Below, piece by piece: positions 31,385 to 37,553 of a stretch of DNA of 37,553 bases; within the stretch, counting starts at the first letter, position 1, and each line of letters opens with the position of its first letter. The notes under the pieces are model-generated. The model was not told where the DNA came from, ran no database searches, and saw only the letters and a program-made list of their open reading frames with translations. This DNA is from an uncultured Eubacteriales bacterium (lineage in GTDB: Bacteria; Bacillota; Clostridia; Oscillospirales; Acutalibacteraceae): NCBI GenBank assembly GCA_900315785.1, contig ONAL01000015.1, positions 1 to 37,553 on the forward strand. Reading direction: 5' to 3'. A program made the translations under genes and the position numbers.

Positions 31385-32244
31385 AGCTTTCCCTCCCTCT
31401 TGAGCAGATTGACTACCTCGTATAGAGCCTGTTCGACGGTGAGGATACCGTCGGGGATATCATAGCCCTTTTCCCTGAGAAGCATCATAATCTTGGTGAC
31501 CTGAGGAACCCTCAGTCCCATACTCTCGAGCTTTTCGACCTCGCTGAAAACCTTTCTCGGAGTGTCGAACATCTCGAGGTTTCCCTTGTTCATAACCATA
31601 ATCCTGTCGGCTATTCGGGAAATATCCTCCATACTGTGGGAAACTATGAAGATAGTGTTCTTTCTTTCGTTGTGGTACTGCATAATCTGAGCGAGCAGAA
31701 GGTCGCGACCCTTGGGGTCAAGCCCCGCCGTGGGCTCGTCGAGCACCAGAACGTCGGGGTCCATAGCGATTACGCCCGCGATTGCGGCTCTGCGCTTTTC
31801 ACCGCCCGACAAATCAAACGGAGATTTTTGCAGAAGCTTGTCCGATAGTCCGACAAACTTCGCCGCTTTTCTGACCGTCTTGTCTATTTCATCCCCGTTC
31901 ATTCCCTTGTTGCGGGGTCCGAACGAGATATCCTTGTATACCGTTTCGTCAAAGAGCTGATACTCGGGGTACTGGAAAACCATTCCCACACGGAATCGGA
32001 TTTTACGGATTTCCTTGGGGTTTTCCCAGATGTCTCTGCCGTCGAGCAGAACCTGTCCCGAGGTCGGACGGATAAGTCCGTTGAGCATCTGAGCGAAGGT
32101 GCTCTTGCCCGAGCCCGTGTGACCGATAAGTCCGATTACCTCGCCCTCGTTTACGCTGAGGTTTATGTCCTTGACCGCCTTTTTCTCAAACGGCGTGTTG
32201 ATACCGTAGGTAAAGCAGAGGTTCTTGGCTTCGATAATACTCAT
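31381..32244 (-). CDS. ecfA2: Energy-coupling factor ATPase EcfA2
   Basis: 287-residue ABC ATPase. Walker [10 protein letters not shown] near 41, Q-loop [10 protein letters not shown], signature LSGGEKRR near 145 and Walker [14 protein letters not shown] near 165. The second ATPase of the EcfA1A2T module, it overlaps both neighbours by four bases. The C-terminal extension (about 235-287) is typical of EcfA subunits and holds the dimer. Confidence 0.92.
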   Translation of the reverse strand: MSIIEAKNLCFTYGINTPFEKKAVKDINLSVNEGEVIGLIGHTGSGKSTFAQMLNGLIRPTSGQVLLDGRDIWENPKEIRKIRFRVGMVFQYPEYQLFDETVYKDISFGPRNKGMNGDEIDKTVRKAAKFVGLSDKLLQKSPFDLSGGEKRRAAIAGVIAMDPDVLVLDEPTAGLDPKGRDLLLAQIMQYHNERKNTIFIVSHSMEDISRIADRIMVMNKGNLEMFDTPRKVFSEVEKLESMGLRVPQVTKIMMLLREKGYDIPDGILTVEQALYEVVNLLKREGKL

Positions 32245-33071
32245 TTGCCGAGCACCTCCTCAAGAAAACCTACGCACTCCTCGGTTGTGAGGGGCATTTT
32301 ATCACAATGCACGCCCGCTCCGACGAGCTTGTAGGCAAGCTCCGTCGCCTGAGGGACGTCGAGCGAATGCTTTTTGAGCAGGCTCACTTTGGAGAAAACC
32401 TCGTCGGGCTTGCCCTCGATAAGCACCCTGCCGCTGTTCATAACGATTACCCTGTCTGCCTGAACCGCCTCGTTCATATAGTGGGTAATCAGGACAACGG
32501 TTATGCCCTTTGCCTTGAGCGCGGCGATTGTGTTCATAACCTCTTCCCTGCCGCTGGGGTCGAGCATTGCGGTGGGCTCGTCAAAAACCACGCACGAGGG
32601 CTGCATTGCGAGGATTCCCGCAATCGCTACACGCTGCTTCTGACCGCCCGAGAGCTTGTGCGGCGCGTGCGTGCGGTACTCGTACATACCGACGGTTCTC
32701 AGCGCGTCGTCCACCCTCTTTCGGATTTCCGAGGGCTCAATACCGAGGTTCTCGGGTCCGAAGGCTACGTCCTCCTCGATGACGCTCGCGACAAGCTGGT
32801 TGTCGGGGTTCTGGAGCACCAGACCGACGTTGCGCCTTATCTCGAAGGTCATCTCCTCATCGGAGGTTATCATTTTGTCCACCATAACAACTCCCTCGTC
32901 GGGAAGCAGCATGGCGTTAAGCATTTTTGAAACGGTGGATTTGCCGCAGCCGTTGTGACCGAGCAGGGCTACAAACTCGCCCTTTTCCACCTTGAGGCTT
33001 ACGCCGTCGAGGACGTTTCTGTTCTCGTCGTCGTATGAAAATCTTAAATTTTCAGCCGTGATAAAACTCAT
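32241..33071 (-). CDS. ecfA1: Energy-coupling factor ATPase EcfA1
   Basis: 276-residue ABC ATPase. Walker [10 protein letters not shown] near 38, Q-loop [10 protein letters not shown], signature LSGGQKQR near 141 and Walker [14 protein letters not shown] near 161; the D-loop region reads MLDPSGR. It pairs with EcfA2 as the ATP-hydrolysing heterodimer. GGAG lies six bases before ATG 33071, directly after the methyltransferase stop. Confidence 0.92.
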   Translation of the reverse strand: MSFITAENLRFSYDDENRNVLDGVSLKVEKGEFVALLGHNGCGKSTVSKMLNAMLLPDEGVVMVDKMITSDEEMTFEIRRNVGLVLQNPDNQLVASVIEEDVAFGPENLGIEPSEIRKRVDDALRTVGMYEYRTHAPHKLSGGQKQRVAIAGILAMQPSCVVFDEPTAMLDPSGREEVMNTIAALKAKGITVVLITHYMNEAVQADRVIVMNSGRVLIEGKPDEVFSKVSLLKKHSLDVPQATELAYKLVGAGVHCDKMPLTTEECVGFLEEVLGK

Positions 33072-33935
33072 TTATTTCTCCCAAATTACCGTTGAGCCGC
33101 AGGGCAGACAAAGCCCCGACTCTGTTACTTTAAGCCCGATTTCATCCGAGCTTACACGCCCGCCGAACCTTGAGACGAGCTGTACGTTCAAAAGATACTC
33201 CATAACCGCGGGAGAGAGTCCCGTCGTGTAGGAATTGAGAATCAGGAAGGACGGATTGTCCGAAAGCACCTGAATGCATAATTCCATAAAAGAATAAAGT
33301 TTTTCTTCTATCTTCCAGACCTCACCGCCGGGGCCTCTGCCGTAGGACGGCGGATCCATAATGATACCGTCATATTTGTTGCCGCGTCTGATTTCGCGCT
33401 GAACGAACTTGACGCAGTCGTCGACAAGCCATCTGACGGGCTTGTCCGCGAGGTGTGAGCTCTGGGCGTTTTCCTTTGCCCAGTTGACCATTCCCTTGCT
33501 CGCGTCCACATGGCACACCTTGGCGCCCGCGTCGAGACACGCAAGCGTGGCGCAGCCCGTATAACCAAAGAGGTTGAGGACGTTCATCGGGCGGTTCTCC
33601 GAGCGGATTTTTTCGCTCGCCCACTCCCAGTTAATCGCCTGTTCGGGAAAAACTCCCGTATGCTTAAAGCCCATGGGCTTTACGTTAAACTCAAGGTTTC
33701 TGAACCTTACGCTCCAGCTGTCGGGAACCTTCTTGTACATTTCCCAGCTGCCGCCGCCCTTGTTAGAGCGGTGATAGCGCGCGTGAGCGTTCCTCCAGAG
33801 AGGATTTTTCTTTCCCGAGCTCCAGATTATCTGAGGGTCGGGTCTGATAAGGATTATATTGCCCCAGCGCTCCAGTCTTTCACCGTCGGAGCAGTCAATG
33901 AGCTCGTAATCCTTCCAGTTATCGCTGGCTCTCAT
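33072..33935 (-). CDS. Class I SAM-dependent methyltransferase, RlmI/RlmK-like
   Basis: 287 residues. The Rossmann methyltransferase core has the SAM motif NVLNLFGYTGCATL (about 118-131), an acidic motif II residue after CHVDASKG, and MDPPSYGRG (about 193-201), the catalytic motif of the RlmI/RlmKL group that methylates 23S rRNA. The N-terminal 100 residues include a GVFPEQAINWEW motif, also typical of that group. No PUA or THUMP domain is visible, so it is shorter than E. coli RlmI or RlmL. The target base is not deducible. It lies 18 bases after ruvB and abuts ecfA1. Confidence 0.82.
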   Translation of the reverse strand: MRASDNWKDYELIDCSDGERLERWGNIILIRPDPQIIWSSGKKNPLWRNAHARYHRSNKGGGSWEMYKKVPDSWSVRFRNLEFNVKPMGFKHTGVFPEQAINWEWASEKIRSENRPMNVLNLFGYTGCATLACLDAGAKVCHVDASKGMVNWAKENAQSSHLADKPVRWLVDDCVKFVQREIRRGNKYDGIIMDPPSYGRGPGGEVWKIEEKLYSFMELCIQVLSDNPSFLILNSYTTGLSPAVMEYLLNVQLVSRFGGRVSSDEIGLKVTESGLCLPCGSTVIWEK

Positions 33936-33953
33936 TGTATCAGCCTTTCTTAC

Positions 33954-35024
33954 TTAATCGTTAAACAGCGTCGGCTGCGGAGTGACCGCCGTGCCCTTGG
34001 GGAACGGAAGTCCGAGGTGCTCGCAAGCCTTAGCGGTTATGCAGCGTCCTCTCGGCGTGCGGCTGAGAAAGCCTATCTGCATAAGGTACGGCTCGTAAAC
34101 GTCCTCGATTGTGACCGACTCTTCGCCGATTGCCGCCGCGAGAGTCTCGAGACCCACGGGACCGCCGTTGTAGAACTTGACGATTGCCTCGAGCATTCGC
34201 CTGTCGTTGTTGTCGAGACCGAGCTCGTCAACACCGAGCCTTTCGAGCGCGATTCTCGCCGTCTCGAGGGTGATTACGCCGTCGGAAAGCACCTGCGCAA
34301 AGTCTCTGACGCGCTTTAAGAAGCGGTTTGCGATTCGGGGCGTTCCGCGCGAACGCGAGGCGATTTCCAGAGCGCCGTCGTGCTCAATCCTTATACCGAG
34401 AATACCCGCGCTCCGCTCGACAATCCGAGCGAGCTCCTCGGGCGTGTAGAGCTCCAGTCTGAGAACTACGCCGAAACGGTCGCGAAGCGGAGCTGTGAGC
34501 TGTCCCGCTCTGGTGGTCGCGCCGACAAGCGTGAACTTCGGGAGCGGCAGATGATACGAGGTCGCCATCTGACCCTTGCCCGTGATGATATCTATCGCGA
34601 AGTCCTCCATCGAGGGATAGAGGATTTCCTCAACCGCTCGGCTGAGACGGTGGATTTCGTCGATAAAGAGCACGTCGCCCTGACTGAGATTTGTGAGAAG
34701 CGAGGCGAGGTCGCCGGGCTTTTCAATCGCGGGTCCCGAGGTAATCCTCACGGAAACTCCGAGCTCGTTCGCGATAATTCCCGAGAGCGTGGTCTTGCCC
34801 AGACCGGGCGGTCCGTAGAGCAGAACGTGGTCGAGGCTTTCGCCCCTCTGCTTTGCCGCGTCGATAAAAATCCTCAGATTCTCCTTGACCGTCTCCTGAC
34901 CTATGTAGTCGTCGAGGGTTTTCGGTCTCAGAGGGTTTTCGCCGTCGGCAGCGTCCTCGGGAATCGACGAGGTATCGACTATTCTGTTTTCAAAATCAAA
35001 TTCATCTGAATATTCTATACTCAT
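33954..35024 (-). CDS. ruvB: Holliday junction branch migration ATPase RuvB
   Basis: 356-residue AAA+ motor. Walker [11 protein letters not shown] near 70-79, Walker [11 protein letters not shown] near 120-129, sensor motif GATTRAG and the Arg finger region APLRDRFG are intact; the C-terminal winged helix ends RTPRGR. AGAGGAC lies about five bases before the ATG. RuvAB drives branch migration in recombination and fork repair. Complete and standard. Confidence 0.97.
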   Translation of the reverse strand: MSIEYSDEFDFENRIVDTSSIPEDAADGENPLRPKTLDDYIGQETVKENLRIFIDAAKQRGESLDHVLLYGPPGLGKTTLSGIIANELGVSVRITSGPAIEKPGDLASLLTNLSQGDVLFIDEIHRLSRAVEEILYPSMEDFAIDIITGKGQMATSYHLPLPKFTLVGATTRAGQLTAPLRDRFGVVLRLELYTPEELARIVERSAGILGIRIEHDGALEIASRSRGTPRIANRFLKRVRDFAQVLSDGVITLETARIALERLGVDELGLDNNDRRMLEAIVKFYNGGPVGLETLAAAIGEESVTIEDVYEPYLMQIGFLSRTPRGRCITAKACEHLGLPFPKGTAVTPQPTLFND

Positions 35025-35041
35025 TTTTGTCCTCTGTAAAA

Positions 35042-35641
35042 TTACTTGCGTCCCATCATTTTGAGCGTTTCGCCGATAAGCTGTTCAACGGGAAGCGTCG
35101 GGTCGAGCGTCGAGATAAACGGCGACACGTCGGCTGACGAATAGCCGAGCACCGAGAGCGCTTCGATTGCCTTGGGAACGTTGCCAGCGGAAACCGTGAC
35201 AACCTGTCCCGGGCCCGAGGCTGAGAAGTCCTCGGACGAGCCGAAGTTGAACTTATCCTTGAGCTCAAGGATAAGGCGCTGAGCGAGCTTCTTGCCGACA
35301 CCCTGAGCAAGCGTGATTGTCTTGACATCGCCCGAAGCGATAGCCAGAGAAAGCTGCTGAGGGCTCATTGCCGAGAGAATCGCGAGCCCAACCTTGGGAC
35401 CAACTCCGCTTACTCCGATAAGGGTTTTGTAAGCGTTTAATTCTTCTTCGGAATAAAAACCAAAAAGCTCCATAGCGTCCTCGCGAACACTGAGATATGT
35501 GTAAAGCTTAGCCTGAGAGCCTACCGCAAGATTCTTCTGCGTATTGATTGTCGTGAGGCACTTGTACCCCACACCGCCGCACTCGACGACGGCAAAGCCT
35601 GTTCCGAGGTGGATAACCTCGCCGCGGACGCTGTAATACAC
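35042..35641 (-). CDS. ruvA: Holliday junction DNA-binding protein RuvA
   Basis: 199 residues with the OB-fold N-domain (1-63), two helix-hairpin-helix motifs ([14 protein letters not shown] near 74-87 and [14 protein letters not shown] near 109-122) and the mobile RuvB-binding C-domain (about 150-199). It starts with GTG; that codon shares its first G with the ruvC stop (TAGTG), and AGAGGGG lies upstream. Reading the GTG start is required, since no ATG is near. Confidence 0.97.
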   Translation of the reverse strand: MYYSVRGEVIHLGTGFAVVECGGVGYKCLTTINTQKNLAVGSQAKLYTYLSVREDAMELFGFYSEEELNAYKTLIGVSGVGPKVGLAILSAMSPQQLSLAIASGDVKTITLAQGVGKKLAQRLILELKDKFNFGSSEDFSASGPGQVVTVSAGNVPKAIEALSVLGYSSADVSPFISTLDPTLPVEQLIGETLKMMGRK

Positions 35642-36150
35642 TAAATCTTCCCCTCTCTGTAAAGCTTTTGCCTGACCTCGCTGCCTGCCGCCTGAATATG
35701 CGTCAGAGCAATCGCGAGAGCGTCGGCTGTATCGTCGGGCTTAGGAACGGTCGGAAGCTTCAAAAGCCTTCGGGTCATCTCCATAACCTGCGGCTTCTTA
35801 GCCTTGCCGTAGCCCGTAACGGCTGTTTTGACCTGTAAGGGCGTATACTCGTAAATCGGCAGTCCCTTACGCTTTGCCGAAAGCAGGATTACTCCCCTCG
35901 CCTCGGCAACCATAATCGCCGTTTTCTGGTTGGTAGCAAAATAGAGCTTTTCTATCGCCATCGCCTCGGGCTTGAAGGCTTCGATAATCTCGTTGAGGTC
36001 GTCAAAGATAACCTCGAGACGCTCGTTGAAGTCCATCTCCGCGTCGGTGGTGATAGCTCCGTAACGAAGCGGTGAAAACGAGTTATTTTTGTATTCTACC
36101 AAGCCCCAGCCTACGATAGCGTAACCGGGGTCGATTCCCAGAATAACCAA
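35641..36150 (-). CDS. ruvC: Holliday junction endonuclease RuvC
   Basis: 169-residue resolvase. The four acidic catalytic residues are visible: Asp7 in GIDPG, Glu67 in AIEKLY, and Asp140 and Asp143 in PDDTADALA. The protein starts with TTG at 36150, eight bases after AAAGGAG, giving the standard MVILGIDPG opening. First gene of the long minus-strand unit. The order ruvC-ruvA-ruvB is common, and presence of RuvC instead of RecU fits Clostridia rather than Bacilli. Confidence 0.96.
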   Translation of the reverse strand: MVILGIDPGYAIVGWGLVEYKNNSFSPLRYGAITTDAEMDFNERLEVIFDDLNEIIEAFKPEAMAIEKLYFATNQKTAIMVAEARGVILLSAKRKGLPIYEYTPLQVKTAVTGYGKAKKPQVMEMTRRLLKLPTVPKPDDTADALAIALTHIQAAGSEVRQKLYREGKI

Positions 36151-36192
36151 TTTGTCCGCTCCTTTACATAGTTACCCAATATTACAGCGTAG

Positions 36193-36221
36193 ATTATACC
36201 ACAAAACCGATTATATAGCAA
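36193..36221 (-). promoter_or_regulatory. Promoter of the ruvC-led operon
   Basis: On the minus strand TTGCTA (36216-36221), a 17-base spacer ending TGG and TATAAT (36193-36198), an extended -10. No SOS (LexA) box was recognised next to it by eye. Confidence 0.75.
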
Positions 36222-36258
36222 CCGAAATCGTATGTACTTTTCGTGTTTTTTGTAAACT

Positions 36259-36290
36259 GAGGTCGGCTCACCCGAAGTTAAGCCGACCTC
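36259..36290 (-). terminator. Hairpin after the polymerase-like gene
   Basis: GAGGTCGGCT (36259-36268) pairs perfectly with AGCCGACCTC (36281-36290) around a 12-base loop, 12 bases after the gene's stop. The T-run is short and offset, so termination efficiency is uncertain. Confidence 0.6.
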
Positions 36291-36302
36291 TGTAAATAAT
36301 TA

Positions 36303-37553
36303 TTAAGTTTTTCGCGCCGAGTTTTCAGCTAACGCTATGAAGATAAAGAGCAGCGGCGTCGTTATCGGAGTCGCGATATTCACAAGGCTCTGGCAGAAAC
36401 AGCAGATTATCGGGAGCGTGAAAATCAGGACTTCGGGGGATTTTTCCGCACGCTTCACTCCCCTTAAAACCGCCGAGGAAATGAGCGCAAGATATGCGGA
36501 AAGCCCGAAAATTCCAGTCGTAATCAGATAGTTCAAAAGCTCGTTGTGAGCGCAGTTAGCGGAAGCGTCCCCGAAGAGCCTTTGAAGCTCCGAGAAGTAC
36601 GGCGCGAAAGCGCTGTAGAACGTGTCGGGACCGCAGCCGAAGAGGATATTCTTGAACCCGAAGCTCTTGAAAATCTCGAACGATTTCAGCCAGATATAGC
36701 CCCTGTGCGTTCCCCATTTAGCATTGAATCGGAAGAATCGAAAAAAGCCGCCGAGCGGTGTTTTCACGTCAAAAAACGTGAAGTAACAGAACGCGATACA
36801 CAGGCACAAAAGAGCCGCGGCAAGCGCGATTATCAATCCCCGAAACAGCTTTTTATTCGCTCTGAATCTGTACAAAAGCGCGAACGCGAGCGTCGGGACA
36901 ATTCCGAGAATTCCGCTCGAGCTGTCGGCGCAAATCAGCGCGGCAAAGCCCAGAACGCAGACGAACAGATAGAAGAATCTGACCGCAGTTTTTCTGATAA
37001 AAAAGAGCACCAGAAACGCGGGAACGCAGAGACAGCAGAAGCACGACATCAGGTTTTTGTTACCGATTGTCGAGGTGAAATCGTCCCTCACATACGCGGG
37101 ATAATCCGCGTACATATTGAGCGGGTCAAGCCCGAAAAAGTTGAGAATACAGAGGGCAAAAACAACCGCCGACGAAGCCGCGAACACAATAAAAACGAGC
37201 TCGCTTTTTTCGTAAAATCTCGACACAAAGAAGTAGCAAAGCAGAAAAGCGATATACAGAAGCAGGCCGCAGTTTCTGCCCTGATTTCCCGTGAAGCTGT
37301 CCTGAGAATGGTCAGACAAAAGCGTGGAAACCGTCATCACGACAAGCAGGGAAAGCAGCGAAATATCGGTAACGCTCAGACGCAGAAAGTCCCTTATCTT
37401 TCCCCTGTCAAGCACAAGACAGAGAATACCCGCAACCGTCAGAGCGGCTGTCGTGGCGAGGAAAAAGCTGTATTTGTCGTGACGTATATTTGAATACCGG
37501 TCTGTGAAAAACAGCGGAAAAACGCCGAACATCAGAAGGAGAAAGCAGCCCGT
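36303..37553 (-). CDS. O-antigen ligase/Wzy-like membrane polymerase (5' end outside window)
   Basis: At least 416 residues, very hydrophobic with about ten helices. A periplasmic loop with KWGTHRGYIW and the late AHNELLNYLITTGIFGLSAYL segment match the Wzy_C/O-antigen ligase family that polymerises or attaches surface polysaccharide. The frame stays open to the window edge, and the ATG at 37532 has no ribosome site and lies inside a hydrophobic helix, so the gene very probably begins beyond 37553. In this Gram-positive setting a teichoic-acid- or capsule-like polymer is the likely substrate; the LCP enzyme at 903-2327 would be a downstream step of such a pathway, but the loci are far apart. 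Confidence 0.82.
   Translation of the reverse strand, partial: TGCFLLLMFGVFPLFFTDRYSNIRHDKYSFFLATTAALTVAGILCLVLDRGKIRDFLRLSVTDISLLSLLVVMTVSTLLSDHSQDSFTGNQGRNCGLLLYIAFLLCYFFVSRFYEKSELVFIVFAASSAVVFALCILNFFGLDPLNMYADYPAYVRDDFTSTIGNKNLMSCFCCLCVPAFLVLFFIRKTAVRFFYLFVCVLGFAALICADSSSGILGIVPTLAFALLYRFRANKKLFRGLIIALAAALLCLCIAFCYFTFFDVKTPLGGFFRFFRFNAKWGTHRGYIWLKSFEIFKSFGFKNILFGCGPDTFYSAFAPYFSELQRLFGDASANCAHNELLNYLITTGIFGLSAYLALISSAVLRGVKRAEKSPEVLIFTLPIICCFCQSLVNIATPITTPLLFIFIALAENSARKT

Noticed and set aside
30572-33071. A complete vitamin transporter
   Set aside because: Only the energising EcfA1A2T module is present; no S component is encoded nearby, so no substrate is assigned.
36546-37493. A 315-codon plus-strand frame
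   Set aside because: It lies entirely antisense to the membrane polymerase gene, is charge-rich with no domain, and reflects codon-position bias of the real gene.

Overview
The window looks like chromosomal DNA from an anaerobic Firmicute of the Clostridia, probably Oscillospiraceae/Ruminococcus-like. This is an inference from gene content: BIG2 Ig-like surface proteins, a DUF5711 protein, ClpE-type and EcfA1A2T genes, a class B sortase with an SPKTG-type substrate, EpsC-type serine acetyltransferase, strong Shine-Dalgarno sites and near-consensus TTGACA-17-TATAAT promoters. No plasmid or phage replication genes, CRISPR array or intact insertion sequence was seen.

Layout. 1-900: TspO-like membrane protein and a decayed BIG2 fragment. 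903-3755 (minus): LCP-family cell-wall ligase overlapping a class B sortase, preceded by a small secreted protein ending in an SPKTG sorting signal; together a compact surface-anchoring locus. 3928-5911 (plus): nadA-mnmA. 6041-10028: a LysR regulator divergent from a FabF-like ketosynthase and an acyl/aryl-CoA ligase. 10230-11534: secreted BIG2 protein split by an in-frame stop. 11590-12558: acidic membrane-anchored protein. 12767-16768: phosphohexomutase, a small membrane protein and a cytoplasmic GH13 enzyme fused to DUF1653; the last two diverge from a symmetric promoter. 16787-19010 (minus): secreted transglutaminase-BIG2 protein behind tcdA. 19089-21740: a cysteine island of leader ORF-cysK, an Rrf2 regulator and an EpsC-type serine acetyltransferase, with related operator-like repeats at the cysK and rrf2 promoters.

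21763-24260 is the accessory stretch: tRNA-Gly(TCC), a hairpin-rich noncoding segment containing inverted and direct copies of the tRNA 3' end, and an AT-rich, apparently 5'-truncated polyvalent phage/ICE-type protein. This resembles the scar of an element integrated at the tRNA.

24263-36150 (minus) is a 13-gene tightly packed, probably single, transcription unit: ruvC-ruvA-ruvB-methyltransferase-ecfA1-ecfA2-ecfT-truA-DUF5711-cvpA-pgsA-clpE-like-PRTase-like. It mixes Holliday-junction resolution, vitamin uptake energisation, RNA modification, phospholipid synthesis and protein quality control. The window ends inside a Wzy/O-antigen-ligase-like gene (minus). Gene ends marked with adjusted starts were chosen from Shine-Dalgarno spacing.
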